A stretch of 64,000 nucleotides of DNA from contig SAPZ01000029.1 in NCBI GenBank assembly GCA_004020875.1, positions 1-64,000 of the forward strand, written 5' to 3'. The notes beneath the pieces were generated by a model, which worked only from the letters and a program-made list of their open reading frames with translations, did no database searches and was not told the DNA's origin. The position numbers were made by a program, and so were the translations under genes. The DNA is from Mesorhizobium sp. (GTDB taxonomy: Bacteria; Pseudomonadota; Alphaproteobacteria; Rhizobiales; Rhizobiaceae). Each line of letters starts with the position of its first letter. The stretch's first letter is position 1. Shown piece after piece: positions 1 through 9,234 of this stretch.

Positions 1-1173
1 GGGCTGGCGGGCGGGGCGGCGACGTCCGAGGGGCAGATCATCTGCGATCTCGGCGGGCTCAGCCGGATCGAGGAGATCGATCCGTTCGCGCGGGTGGCCA
101 TCGTGCAGGCAGGGGTGACGCTCGGGGCGCTGCAGGAGGCTTGCGCCGTCCACGGGCTCGACCCGGGCATCGATCTTGCCGCGCGCGGCAGCGCTACCGT
201 CGGCGGCATGGTTTCCACAAATGCCGGCGGCATTATGGCCTTTCGCAACGGCACGATGCGGCACCGGGTGCTCGGCCTCGAGGCCGTGCTGCCGGACGGG
301 CGGGTGTTTTCCGATCTCACAAGGGTGCTGAAGACTAGCGCCGGCTATGATTTGAAGCATCTCTTCATCGGCGCGGAGGGCACGCTCGGCATCGTCACCC
401 GCGTGGCGGTGCGGCTCGATCCGGTGGCCGGGGCCGGCGCCACAGCCCTTGTCGGCGTGCCCGATGCGGCCAGCGCCCAGCGCATCGTGCGGCATTTCCT
501 GGGCTCCACCAGCGCGCGGCTTTCCGCCGCCGAGATCCTGTGGCGCAATTTTGCTTCGCTGATGCAGCGGGGGCTGGGCTATGCGCCCGGGCAGCTGCCG
601 CTCGATGCGCCCTGCCTTCTGGTGCTGGGGCTCGGCGCCGACAGCCTGGAGGCGGCCAGAGGCGCGCTGGAGGACGGGCTGGCGGCGATCTGGGAAGAAG
701 CCGGCATCCTCGACGGGCTGGTCGCGAGCTCGGAGGCGCAGGCGGCCCAAATGTGGCGGCTGCGTGAGGAGACCGAGCAGATCGAGCGCGCGCACCCCAT
801 GGCGCCCTCCTTCGACGTGTCCGTGCCGGGCGGCGCGCTGGACGCCTATGTGGCGCGCATCGAGGCGGGGCTGAAGCGGATCGACGCCGCCTACGCGCCC
901 TATGTCTACGGCCATCTCGCCGACGGCAATCTGCACATCTCGATCAATTGCGACGGGCCGGTCCCGCACGAGCGGCACACGGCGATCGAGGACGTGCTAT
1001 ATGACGGGCTGCGCCAGGCAGGCGGCTCGTTCTCGGCCGAGCATGGCGTCGGGCTGGAAAAGCGCGAGGCGTATGATCGGCATGCGGATCCGGTGAAGCG
1101 GGATCTGGCGCGGGCGATCAAGGCGTTGATCGATCCGGGCAATGTGATGAATCCGGGGAAGGTCGTGGGGTGA
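1..1173 (+). CDS. FAD-binding oxidoreductase (GlcD / D-2-hydroxyacid dehydrogenase family), 5' partial
   Basis: The frame is open from base 1, so the gene starts outside the window and about 390 C-terminal residues are visible. The N-terminal visible part carries the FAD-binding PCMH-type stretch ARGSATVGGMVSTNAGG. The C-terminal half is an FAD-oxidase C domain with the metal/substrate motif YGHLADGNLH and the late motif SAEHGVG, ending DPGNVMNPGK. This pattern belongs to the glycolate oxidase GlcD, D-lactate dehydrogenase and D-2-hydroxyglutarate dehydrogenase family, which oxidise 2-hydroxy acids to 2-oxo acids with FAD. The substrate cannot be fixed from sequence alone. No partner subunit lies downstream: the next gene is an AraC regulator on the other strand. 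Confidence 0.88.
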   Translation, partial: GLAGGAATSEGQIICDLGGLSRIEEIDPFARVAIVQAGVTLGALQEACAVHGLDPGIDLAARGSATVGGMVSTNAGGIMAFRNGTMRHRVLGLEAVLPDGRVFSDLTRVLKTSAGYDLKHLFIGAEGTLGIVTRVAVRLDPVAGAGATALVGVPDAASAQRIVRHFLGSTSARLSAAEILWRNFASLMQRGLGYAPGQLPLDAPCLLVLGLGADSLEAARGALEDGLAAIWEEAGILDGLVASSEAQAAQMWRLREETEQIERAHPMAPSFDVSVPGGALDAYVARIEAGLKRIDAAYAPYVYGHLADGNLHISINCDGPVPHERHTAIEDVLYDGLRQAGGSFSAEHGVGLEKREAYDRHADPVKRDLARAIKALIDPGNVMNPGKVVG

Positions 1174-1286
1174 AGGCACCTGTTTCCTCGCCTGTGCTGA
1201 GCGGGACACGCTGAGAGACCATCGAGGCAGCGCGGGTGAGAAGGAACGAGGCGCTGTTCCAACCTGGCAACCGGCAGCCAGGCAAC

Positions 1287-2069
1287 CTACCCCGCCATTC
1301 TCGCCACGCCGGGCGACACTTGCCGCATGGAGCTGGGCGCGAAGCCGTAGGTGCGGCGGGCGGTGCGGCTCAGATGCGCGGCGTCGGCGAAGTTGGCGGC
1401 ATGCGCGGCATCGGTCCATGAGGTTCCGGCATAGCCGAGCTCGAGCGCCCGGTTAAGCCGCGTCCACAGAAGATAGGCGCGGAAGGAAATGCCGGTCTCG
1501 GCCACGAAAAGATGCCGGAAGCGGCCGGCCGAAAGGCCGACATGCCGCGCCACGCTTTCCAGGTCCAGCGGCTCGGCCAGCAGCCGGTCGATGAAGGCGG
1601 TGGCCCGCAGGATACGCGGATCGACCGCACCCGCCGGGGCGGTTCCGGACAGCGCGTAAAGCACTTCGAGCGCGGCGGCCTCAAGCTCCTCGTCCGGGTC
1701 GCCGGCATCGAATTTCCTGCGCAGCCCGGCGGCGAGCGGCGCGATCTCGGCCGGCGGCACGCCGACTATGCCACCTGCGCCGAAGCGGCCGATCAGGCCA
1801 CGGCCGAGCGCCGATTCCGGCGCGCAGAACAGATGCGCGATCATGCGACCCGGGGCCTGGAAGGTGTGCGGCAGGTCGGGCGGGATGACGGCGCCCGCAT
1901 AAGCCTGCCAGGGGGCAGCATTGTCCGTGCGGAACTCGACGCGGTCTGACAGGGCGATGGCGAGCTGGACGGCATGGTGGGCATGCATTTCGCTCGGGCC
2001 CAGAGCCTGCCCGATCCACAGGCTGCCGCCCGACCAGAAGATGATCCTGCCGATGCCCGCGATCCCCAT
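1287..2069 (-). CDS. AraC family transcriptional regulator
   Basis: An N-terminal cupin-like sensing domain (residues ~15-110, with HAHHAVQLAIAL and a PPDLPHTF turn) is followed by a C-terminal double helix-turn-helix AraC domain (SVARHVGLSAGRFRHLF, then a second helix pair ending FAPSSMRQ). The start used is the ATG before GIAGIGRI. The frame stays open upstream to 2189, but that would overlap the divergent gene. It is transcribed divergently from the membrane protein at 2175, about 105 bp away, which makes that gene its most likely target. The ligand is unknown. Confidence 0.85.
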   Translation of the reverse strand: MGIAGIGRIIFWSGGSLWIGQALGPSEMHAHHAVQLAIALSDRVEFRTDNAAPWQAYAGAVIPPDLPHTFQAPGRMIAHLFCAPESALGRGLIGRFGAGGIVGVPPAEIAPLAAGLRRKFDAGDPDEELEAAALEVLYALSGTAPAGAVDPRILRATAFIDRLLAEPLDLESVARHVGLSAGRFRHLFVAETGISFRAYLLWTRLNRALELGYAGTSWTDAAHAANFADAAHLSRTARRTYGFAPSSMRQVSPGVARMAG

Positions 2070-2174
2070 CGCATCGGTATGCCACGAATCGCGCGGGCCG
2101 GCAGCCCCTACGTTCAATCCAGCAGGCGCGCGGGCGGCTATGTGGCGCGCCATCGCAAAACATGGAGCCGAAAA

Positions 2175-2921
2175 ATGACCACCACGCACTTCATCGATGA
2201 CCTCGCCGCCATCGACCGGCGCAGCCCCGCCGTCTCGCAGCCCGCCGGCCAGCGGGGATGCCTGCGCCTCGCCTCATCGCTCCTGCTTGCCGGGCAGATC
2301 CTTTACATCGCCGTCACGCAGCTCCACGCCGGGGGCGAGGCCAACGACCATCATGCCATCTTCGCCACCTATGCCGCGAACGCCATCTGGATGGCGGTGC
2401 ATCTCGGCCAGTTTGCCGGGATGGCGATCCTTACCGCCGGCCTGGTGGCGCTGTCCCTGGCGCTCGACGCCGAGGCGGGCGCGGCGCGTTGGCTTGGCCG
2501 CCTCGGCGCCGCCTTCGCCCTGGCGGCGCTGGCGCTCTACGGCGCTTTGCAAGCGGTCGACGGCGTAGCGCTGAAGCAGGCGGTGAATGCCTGGGCGGCC
2601 GCGCCGGACGCCGAGAAGGCGGCGCGCTTCGCCACCGCCGAGGCGGTCCGCTGGCTGGAATGGGGGATGCGCGCCTACCAGGATTTCACTTTCGGCCTGG
2701 CGCTGCTCGTCTTCGCCGCGGCGCTGGCGCGCGTCGCCTGGCCGGCGCGCCCCGTCGGCTGGCTGGCCGGGCTCTGCGGCCTTGCCTACCTGGCGCAGGG
2801 CTGGGTGGCCGGCACGCAGGGTTTCACGACCGCGCAGTCGGTGGCGATCGTGCTGTCCTGGGTGCTTGGGTTGGCCTGGATGGGCTGGCTGGCGGCGCTC
2901 TCGCCGAGGCAGGCCAATTGA
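2175..2921 (+). CDS. multi-pass inner-membrane protein of unknown function (DUF4386-like)
   Basis: The 248-residue product has about six hydrophobic segments, including LASSLLLAGQILYIAV, an AIWMAVHLGQFAGMAILTAGL pair, LGAAFALAALALYG and two near the C-terminus. A short polar cytoplasmic N-terminus precedes them. The organisation resembles DUF4386-like membrane proteins, but I cannot assign a function. The start at 2175 is the first ATG after the divergent regulator. A longer open frame from 1974 lies inside that regulator and is rejected. Divergence from an AraC gene suggests inducible expression. Confidence 0.75.
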   Translation: MTTTHFIDDLAAIDRRSPAVSQPAGQRGCLRLASSLLLAGQILYIAVTQLHAGGEANDHHAIFATYAANAIWMAVHLGQFAGMAILTAGLVALSLALDAEAGAARWLGRLGAAFALAALALYGALQAVDGVALKQAVNAWAAAPDAEKAARFATAEAVRWLEWGMRAYQDFTFGLALLVFAAALARVAWPARPVGWLAGLCGLAYLAQGWVAGTQGFTTAQSVAIVLSWVLGLAWMGWLAALSPRQAN

Positions 2922-2984
2922 TCATCGAAGGCGGCGGGAGCGCGAAGGAATGCGACGCGTTCCAGCTGGCCTCCCTGCGCTGCC

Positions 2985-3410
2985 TCAAGCCGCCAGTTGC
3001 ATTTCCTTCGCTGCCGCGATCATCACACTTGCCAGCAGACCGTAGGCCGCGGTCCAGGCCACGCGCGCCTCCTGCGTGAAAGCCTCGCCGAGGCCGGCCT
3101 CGAGCGTCTGGATCAGCGCCTGGCCGACGGTCGCGTAGTGATGCTCCTCGACGCCGTAGCCGACATGGCGCCGCGCGAGGTCCTGGACGGTGGGCAGGAT
3201 GGTTTCGGCGCGCGACAGCCCGTGCACGACAAAGCCCAGCGCCGCCATCAGCTTGGCGCCCTGCTTCTTCATGTCGGTCTCGCGAAACAGCGCCTTGAGG
3301 CTGTCGTCAATGGCGAACAGCTTCTCGTAGAACAAGGCCGCGGCCGCCTCCTTGATCGGAACGACCTCGCGAAAACTCTCCTGCACAAGCTTGATCTGGT
3401 CGGGTGTCAT
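2985..3410 (-). CDS. single-domain bacterial haemoglobin (Vitreoscilla Hb-like globin)
   Basis: This 141-residue globin has the layout of the Vitreoscilla haemoglobin / flavohaemoglobin globin domain. Phe42 is in the CD corner (KALFRETD), the proximal His is at position 82 (LARRHVGYGV), and Tyr92 follows in the F-G region (EEHHYATVGQ). No FAD/NAD reductase domain follows, so it is a stand-alone globin. It probably binds O2 or NO in the cytoplasm. It stands alone between the membrane protein on the other strand and an intergenic repeat. Confidence 0.9.
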   Translation of the reverse strand: MTPDQIKLVQESFREVVPIKEAAAALFYEKLFAIDDSLKALFRETDMKKQGAKLMAALGFVVHGLSRAETILPTVQDLARRHVGYGVEEHHYATVGQALIQTLEAGLGEAFTQEARVAWTAAYGLLASVMIAAAKEMQLAA

Positions 3411-3555
3411 CGGCGCGTAGCTCCTGGGTTCCGGGATGCCAGAACCATCGAGCTTTAGCGTTTCGCCGGCATGCCGGTTGTAGGGAGGGTGTGTTTCAGC
3501 TTGGTCTCAGGCAAGTATCAAGGTGGCGGAGGCCAGTTCCTCGCTCAACCAGTAT

Positions 3556-3700
3556 GGGAAAGTGGCCCGGCGAGCCGAGACGGAGCGGCGCAAGCCTCGA
3601 TTTGGAAAGCAGCCACCCTACGAAGCCCCCCTCCGTCCGCTTCGCGGCCACCCTTCCGGTCCTTCGGACCCCCCGCCTCTGGCGGGGGCGAGGAAAAGCG
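3556..3700. repeat. intergenic repeat family B, copy 1
   Basis: This stretch has short palindromes (GGCGAGCC, CCGGTCCTTCGG, CCCGCC/GGCGGG) and fills most of the 296-bp gap between the globin and BA14K genes. Its core closely matches, on the opposite strand, the sequence at 48040-48141. Shared blocks are CCGAGACGGAG, CCCTACGAAG and CTCCGTCCGCTTCGCGGCC. No coding frame here is convincing. Such elements are typical dispersed intergenic repeats of Mesorhizobium-like genomes, which is my inference. Confidence 0.7.
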
Positions 3701-3706
3701 CTGGCG

Positions 3707-4528
3707 CTACTCGCACTGGCGGCGCGGGCCGCCGTCGAAGGGCTGGTAGGTGTTGTCGCTCGGATCGTAGGAGCGGTAGCGACTGAAGCAATAGTCGACA
3801 TGGTCGCCCGAGACCCGCCGGCCGGAGGCCTGGGTGGCCTCCGCCTCGGGCGAGATCTCCTCCGGCGGGCCGCCATAGGTGGTGGCGTAGCCGTCGCTGG
3901 ACGGGGCATAGCCTTCCATCTCGGCCTGGTCGTCGGTGATCCCTGTCGTGGCGGCCTGCCGGTCGTTCGCGCCCTGATCGCTTTGGCCGGTCGAGGCGGT
4001 GCGGTCGCCGGGGTCGTAGTAGGGCGAGATGCAGGGGCGCAGCTCGCCGCTGTAGGAGCGGTAGCTGTTTTCGTCCGGGCGGTAGCTGCGATAGCGCGAC
4101 GCGCACCATTGCAGATGGGCGACGGGCAGTTGCCGCTCAGCCTGCCGGTCGGCCGGCGCTGGCTGCTTGGCCACGTTGGCGTCCGGCGTGGGCTGGCTGG
4201 GCCCGGAAACATCCGGCAATGGCTGCAGCTTCGGCTGTGCTGGCGCCGCGAGCGCCGCGGTTTGGGTGGCGCCACCCGCCGTCTTGATCGGTTCACCTGG
4301 TGCCGCCACTGGCGCGGCCGCCGCCTGCTGGGCGGGAATGCGCTCAAGGTTCTGCTTTTGCGGATCGACCGGCTGCGCGTCCTTTGTCCAGAGCTCGGAA
4401 ACGCCGATCGTGGGCGTTACCTGGCGCACCGGCTTGGCGGCCAGCATCCAGGTGGCGAAGGCAAGCCCGCTGGCAAACACGGCCAAGGTCAGCACGAACC
4501 CACCGGCAATTCCCAACAAAGCCTTCAC
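3707..4528 (-). CDS. BA14K family protein with two BA14K modules
   Basis: This 273-residue protein starts with a membrane anchor or signal segment (LLGIAGGFVLTLAVFASGLAFAT). A long Ala/Pro/Gln-rich linker follows, and then two BA14K-type modules of about 25 residues: CASRYRSYRPDENSYRSY...RPC near residue 160 and CFSRYRSYDPSDNTYQPF...RQC at the extreme C-terminus. The start is taken as GTG at 4528 because AAGGAG sits 7 nt upstream and the anchor begins directly after it. The open frame to 4801 has low-complexity unlikely coding. BA14K proteins of Brucella and rhizobia are surface-associated. The function here is unknown. Confidence 0.8.
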   Translation of the reverse strand: MKALLGIAGGFVLTLAVFASGLAFATWMLAAKPVRQVTPTIGVSELWTKDAQPVDPQKQNLERIPAQQAAAAPVAAPGEPIKTAGGATQTAALAAPAQPKLQPLPDVSGPSQPTPDANVAKQPAPADRQAERQLPVAHLQWCASRYRSYRPDENSYRSYSGELRPCISPYYDPGDRTASTGQSDQGANDRQAATTGITDDQAEMEGYAPSSDGYATTYGGPPEEISPEAEATQASGRRVSGDHVDYCFSRYRSYDPSDNTYQPFDGGPRRQCE

Positions 4529-4942
4529 ACGGCGCTCCTTCAGTCCCCGCTCATAGAATGCGGGGCGTGGAATCCGGTTCCCACAGGAAGAGGGCAATGT
4601 TGCGGCCAGGGCTGTGCCGAACGGGAGAGCCCCGCATGCCCCGGGGAGAGGCAGGCGAGGCTCAATGATCGCTAGAAGGGACCTAGCCGGGGACTTTCTC
4701 AGTTGCAGACTTTGATGATCCAAAGGATCAAGCGCAGCGTCGCGCCTTTTCCGACCCGCTGCATCGTGCAAACGAAGGAACAAAAGCACGCAATCCTTCA
4801 TCTATAGGGTGCAGTTTTGACAGCCTTCGACCCACGCTCGTCTCAGCCGGCGGGTGGCCACCTGCCCGTCGGCTAGGCCCGGCGGCCGGCATATTTGCCC
4901 CCAACAGGGCTGCCGGGCCGCCTTGAGCGGAGAACCCCCGCT
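4529..4942. other. 414-bp intergenic region
   Basis: This is upstream of both minus-strand BA14K transcription and the end of the EpmB-like gene. I see no convincing coding frame, RNA gene or repeat in it. It presumably carries the BA14K promoter, but I cannot place one. Confidence 0.4.
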
Positions 4943-6037
4943 TCAGGCCAGCACCTCGCGATATTCCCTCACCTTGCCGTCCTGGCCTCTGATCAGCCAG
5001 GTGTCGCCGTCGCGGCCCTCGATATGGCTCGCCGCCAGCGGCACCTTGCCGCCGCCGTCCGGCAGGTCGATGACATAGGTGGGGTTGCAGATGCCGGAGA
5101 GGCGCCGGCGCAGTTCCGCCACCAGCGCCTGGCCCTCGGCGATCCCGGTGCGGCGGTGCGCCATGCCGCGCGCGAGGTCGCCGTGGTGCAGGTAATAGGG
5201 TTTCACGCCGAGACGGTACATCAGCTCGCGGCAGAGCTCCTCAAGCACCTCGACATGATCGTTGACGCCTTTCAGCAATACACTCTGGTTGAGCAGCACG
5301 AAACCCGCCTGCCTCATCGTGCGGCAGGCTTGCTCCGCGGCCTGCGTGATTTCCCGCGCATGGTTGAAGTGCGTGACCACCGTCACCACCACCCGGCCCT
5401 GCAGCGCCTCGACCAGACCTGGGGTGATGCGCGACGGCAGCGCCACCGGAACGCGGGTGTGAATGCGCAGCAGCCTGAGATGCGGGATCGCCTCCAGGCG
5501 GGCGCGGATCTCGGCCAGCGCCTTGTCGGGCAGTGACAGCGGATCGCCGCCGGTCAGGATCACCTCGCGAATCTCGGGATGCCCGGCGATATAGGCCAGC
5601 GCCGGCTCCAGCGCCTCGCGCGTGTAGCCGCGGCCGATCGAGGTCAGCGACTCCTTCCTGAAGCAGAAACGGCAATAGACGGCGCATTGATAGGTGGGAA
5701 ACAGCAGCACGCGGTCGGGATGGCGATGCGTGAGCCTGGGCACCGGGCTGAAGGCATGGTCGCCGATCGGATCGTCAAGCTCGCCCTCGGCGGCGACCAG
5801 CTCGTCCGGCGACGGGATCACCTGGGCGCGGATCGGATCTTCCGGGTCGCTCCAGTCGATCAGGTCGAGATAGGGTTTTGGCACGCGCACCTTGTGCGCT
5901 GCGGCGGCTTCCTGCGCGGCGGCGCGCTCGGCCGGCGAGAGCGGCAGGGATGCGAGGTCGCGGACATGGCGCACGCCGGCGCGGACATTCTCCTGCCAGG
6001 CGGCGTCGGCGGCCGGTTGTTTGAGATCGGTGGTCAT
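4943..6037 (-). CDS. lysine-2,3-aminomutase-like radical SAM protein (EpmB/KamA family)
   Basis: The protein has 364 residues. The radical-SAM cluster motif CAVYCRFCF (CxxxCxxC, residues ~118-125) is followed by the GGDPL motif. Near the C-terminus is GGGK, whose lysine is the PLP-binding residue in lysine 2,3-aminomutases. The length is closer to EpmB (YjeK, ~340 aa), which makes (R)-beta-lysine for elongation factor P modification, than to clostridial KamA (~416 aa). No epmA or efp gene is adjacent, so the EF-P role is inference from family. The ATG at 6037 is followed directly by the first polar helix. Confidence 0.88.
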   Translation of the reverse strand: MTTDLKQPAADAAWQENVRAGVRHVRDLASLPLSPAERAAAQEAAAAHKVRVPKPYLDLIDWSDPEDPIRAQVIPSPDELVAAEGELDDPIGDHAFSPVPRLTHRHPDRVLLFPTYQCAVYCRFCFRKESLTSIGRGYTREALEPALAYIAGHPEIREVILTGGDPLSLPDKALAEIRARLEAIPHLRLLRIHTRVPVALPSRITPGLVEALQGRVVVTVVTHFNHAREITQAAEQACRTMRQAGFVLLNQSVLLKGVNDHVEVLEELCRELMYRLGVKPYYLHHGDLARGMAHRRTGIAEGQALVAELRRRLSGICNPTYVIDLPDGGGKVPLAASHIEGRDGDTWLIRGQDGKVREYREVLA

Positions 6038-6152
6038 CGAGGTCCCGAGACAGATTTGCGCGGGATATCGGCTGTATGGGCGGCGAGGTCAACCACCGCC
6101 GCCGCCCCGGATAGTCATACGCCTCCTTCTGTCGCGTCGGGTGGCAGCCAAC

Positions 6153-6557
6153 TCACCGCTCGAATTTCCTGATCGCCTCCGCCGTCACGGGCATGAAGAA
6201 ATTCACCAGATTGCCGTCGGGATCGCGAAACAGCAGCGAGCGGTTACCCCACGGCATCGTCGTCGGCGCCTGCACCAGCGCCTCGCCCAAGCCCTCGGCG
6301 AGCCTGCGATATTCTTCGTCGACATCGGCGACGCGGAACTCGATGATGGCGGTGCGATTTGCCGCCGGGCTTGCTACATGGTCGCCGCCGAAGAGCCGCA
6401 GCGTGCGCGTGCTGCCGATCGCCAGCGTGCCCGCTTCCGTGACGAGCTCGGCGAAATCCTCGGTGTAGAGCGTGAGCTTGATACCCGTCGCCGTTTCGTA
6501 GAAGTCGACGAGCCGCTTGACATCGGCGGTGATGATGCGGGTCGAAACGAAATTCAT
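6153..6557 (-). CDS. VOC (glyoxalase/bleomycin resistance) family protein
   Basis: This 134-residue single vicinal-oxygen-chelate domain starts MNFVSTRIITADVKRLVDFY and ends with the typical LLFRDPDGNLVNFF strand pair. The metal-ligand and substrate positions suggest a small dioxygenase or lyase-type fold, but the reaction is not predictable. The ATG at 6557 follows directly on the divergent regulator, with 120 bp between. A longer frame to 7490 runs through the regulator and is rejected. Confidence 0.85.
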   Translation of the reverse strand: MNFVSTRIITADVKRLVDFYETATGIKLTLYTEDFAELVTEAGTLAIGSTRTLRLFGGDHVASPAANRTAIIEFRVADVDEEYRRLAEGLGEALVQAPTTMPWGNRSLLFRDPDGNLVNFFMPVTAEAIRKFER

Positions 6558-6677
6558 TGGTCTTCTCCGTCGGCTGGCCGCGAAGACGTCTTCGCGGCTG
6601 GACGCGCCCGTTCGGGCGCCCTGCCCCGGCTTGTGGACCAGGCCTGCTGCCACCATAGTGGCAACAGGAGACATGCA

Positions 6678-7376
6678 TTGCGCCGCGCCGACAGACTGTT
6701 CCAGATCATCCAGATCCTGCGTCGCTCGAGCCGGCCGATCACGGCTGACCGCATTGCCGAGGAACTCGAGACGTCGCGCCGCTCGGTCTATCGCGACATC
6801 GCCGACCTTGTTGGACAGCGCGTGCCGATCCGGGGCGAAGCCGGTCTGGGCTACGTGCTCGACCGCGACTACGACATGCCGCCGCTGATGCTGACGCCGG
6901 ACGAGCTGGAGGCGGCGGTGCTTGGCGCCCAATGGGTGGCCGACAAAGGCGACCCGGTCATTGCGGGCGCGGCGCGGGACCTGATCGCCAAGATCGCCAC
7001 TGTCGTGCCCGAGCGGCTGCGCCCCTTCGTCAGCAATCCAACCGTCGGTGCGCCGCTCAGCCGCGCGAGCCTGCCGGACGGCTTGGATATCGCGAAGGCG
7101 CGGGCGTCGATCCGCCAGGGCCACAAGATCTGGATCCGCTACCGCAACCAACAGGGCGAAGAGAGCGAGCGCGTGATCTGGCCGACCATGATCGGCTATG
7201 CCGAGACAGTGCGGCTGCTTGCCGCCTGGTGCGAGCTGCGCCAGGATTTCCGCCATTTCCGCACCGACCGGATATCGGCCGCTACCTTTCTCGACGAGCG
7301 CATCGGCTGCCGGCCCGGCGAGCTGCGCAGCCGCTGGAAACGGCATATGGAAGCACAGGGGCTGCGTTTGCCCTGA
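6678..7376 (+). CDS. YafY/DeoR-type regulator with HTH_11 and WYL domain
   Basis: The 232-residue protein has an N-terminal winged HTH (MRRADRLFQIIQILRR...RSVYRDIADL, residues 1-60). A WYL ligand-binding region starts near residue 130 (RQGHKIWIRYRN...WPTMIGYAE) and ends with the short WCX-like tail. The start is TTG at 6678, with AGGAG 7 nt upstream. The ATG at 6673 is out of frame. It is divergent from the VOC gene, a very common pairing in which the WYL protein controls its VOC neighbour. Confidence 0.85.
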   Translation: MRRADRLFQIIQILRRSSRPITADRIAEELETSRRSVYRDIADLVGQRVPIRGEAGLGYVLDRDYDMPPLMLTPDELEAAVLGAQWVADKGDPVIAGAARDLIAKIATVVPERLRPFVSNPTVGAPLSRASLPDGLDIAKARASIRQGHKIWIRYRNQQGEESERVIWPTMIGYAETVRLLAAWCELRQDFRHFRTDRISAATFLDERIGCRPGELRSRWKRHMEAQGLRLP

Positions 7377-7479
7377 GCGGTGCTCGACTTTCGCCGCAAT
7401 CGACCAGCGCCTTCTTTTCATGCAATCTCCCTCGGCGGCGATCATAGGGAGATGATCCGCCGCCCGAGGGAGGACTGCC

Positions 7480-9141
7480 ATGACCGACACGCCAGCGGGG
7501 CTGCCGCGCTATGAGGATGCCGTCAAGCGCTTCCGCGTCGAGGACGAGATCGCGCGCCTCCACGGCGACCCGGCAACCGGCATCAACGCCTATGTCGAAT
7601 GTTGCGGCCGCTATACCGGCGAGAACCGGCTGGCGCTGCGCGCGATCTCGGCGGCCGGTGAATTGCGCGAATATTCCTTCGACGACCTCGCCGACCTGTC
7701 GGGCCGCGTCGGCACCTTGCTCAAAAGTCTCGGCGTCGGCCCCGGCGATGTCGTGGCCGGCATGCTGCCTCGCATTCCCGAGCTTGTGGCGCTGATCCTC
7801 GGCACGTGGCGGATCGGCGCCGTCTACCAGCCGCTGTTCACCGCCTTCGGCCCGAAGGCGGTCGAGCATCGCCTGAGCTACAGCAAGGCGAAGCTGGTGG
7901 TGACCAACCCCGCCAACCGCGGCAAGCTCGACGAGGTGGAAAACCATCCGCGCATCGCCACCATCCACGGGCCGGGCGAGACGCTGCCCGAAGGCGACAT
8001 CGATTTCCGTTCCGCGCTCGCCGCCGCCTCCCCCGACTGCGAGCCGGCGATGCGCAAGGGCTCGGACCTGTTCATGATGATGTCGACCTCCGGCACCACC
8101 GGTCACCCGAAAGGCGTGCCGGTGCCGCTCAGCGCGCTTCTTGCCTTTGGCGTCTATATGCGCGACGCGATCGGACTTCGCCCCGACGACATCTTCTGGA
8201 ACATCGCCGACCCCGGCTGGGCCTACGGGCTCTACTACGCCATCACAGGGCCGTTGCTGCTCGGCATCGCCACCACATTCTACGAAGGCGCCTTCAACGC
8301 CAAATCGACCTACGAGATCATCGAGCGCCTCGGCGTCACCAGCCTTGCCGGCTCGCCGACGGCCTATCGCCTGCTGATGGCCGAAGGGCCCGAGGCGGCC
8401 GCGCGCGTCAAGGGAAAACTGCGCGTGGTGAGCAGCGCCGGCGAGCCGCTCAACCCGGAAGTGATCCGCTGGTTCCACGCCCATCTCGCCGCGCCCATCC
8501 ATGACCATTACGGCCAGACCGAGAATGGCATGATGGTCAACAACCATCATGGTCTCATCCACCCGGTCCGCGCCGGCTCGGCCGGCTTCGCCATGCCAGG
8601 CTACCGCATGGTGGTGCTGGACGAGGCCGGCAATGAGCTCGGCCCGAACCAGCCGGGCGTGCTGGCGGTCGATATCGCCAATTCACCGCTGCGCTGGTTC
8701 GACGGCTATCATCAGGCAGAGACGCCCGCGATTGCCGGCGGCTACTATCGCACCGGCGACACGGTCGAATACGAACCGGACGGCTCGGTCTCCTTCATCG
8801 GCCGGGCCGACGACGTCATCACCTCGTCCGGCTACCGCATCGGGCCATTCGATGTCGAAAGCGCGCTGATCGAGCATCCCGCCGTCAACGAGGCGGCGGT
8901 GGTCGGCGTGCCCGATCCGCAGCGCACCGAGATCGTCAAGGCCTTCGTCGTGCTGGCGCCCGGCTTCAAGGGCAGCGAGGCGCTCGCCGAGGAGCTCGCC
9001 CAGCATGTGAAGAAACGGCTGTCGGCGCATTCCTATCCGCGCGAGGTCGAATTCGTCGCCGAGTTGCCGAAGACGCCGAGCGGCAAGATCCAGCGGTTCC
9101 TGCTGCGCAAGGCCGAGGTGGAGAAGCGGAAAGCGGAATAA
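7480..9141 (+). CDS. AMP-dependent acyl-CoA synthetase (acetyl/medium-chain acyl-CoA ligase-like)
   Basis: The 553-residue ANL-superfamily ligase activates a carboxylic acid as acyl-AMP and then acyl-CoA. The P-loop-like motif STSGTTGHPKG is at residues ~202-212, the A5 motif HYGQTENG near 346, the YRTGD motif near 425, and the catalytic C-terminal lysine in KTPSGKIQR near 530. The start at 7480 has GAGGGAGG upstream. It is a stand-alone gene between the WYL regulator and a secreted protein, so the substrate is not indicated by context. The sequence around GWAYGLYY resembles AcsA-like ligases. Confidence 0.88.
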   Translation: MTDTPAGLPRYEDAVKRFRVEDEIARLHGDPATGINAYVECCGRYTGENRLALRAISAAGELREYSFDDLADLSGRVGTLLKSLGVGPGDVVAGMLPRIPELVALILGTWRIGAVYQPLFTAFGPKAVEHRLSYSKAKLVVTNPANRGKLDEVENHPRIATIHGPGETLPEGDIDFRSALAAASPDCEPAMRKGSDLFMMMSTSGTTGHPKGVPVPLSALLAFGVYMRDAIGLRPDDIFWNIADPGWAYGLYYAITGPLLLGIATTFYEGAFNAKSTYEIIERLGVTSLAGSPTAYRLLMAEGPEAAARVKGKLRVVSSAGEPLNPEVIRWFHAHLAAPIHDHYGQTENGMMVNNHHGLIHPVRAGSAGFAMPGYRMVVLDEAGNELGPNQPGVLAVDIANSPLRWFDGYHQAETPAIAGGYYRTGDTVEYEPDGSVSFIGRADDVITSSGYRIGPFDVESALIEHPAVNEAAVVGVPDPQRTEIVKAFVVLAPGFKGSEALAEELAQHVKKRLSAHSYPREVEFVAELPKTPSGKIQRFLLRKAEVEKRKAE

Positions 9142-9234
9142 AGATTCGCTCCCACCCCGATTTCCGCCACGCAAAAGCCGCCAAGTCGGGCGATGGCTCG
9201 AATGGGCTCTTGATCGCTAAATTGGGGTTTGCAG

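Noticed and set aside
7282..8562. Long minus-strand frame of 426 codons
   Set aside because: It is antisense to the acyl-CoA ligase with its clear motifs; such long shadow frames are normal in GC-rich DNA.
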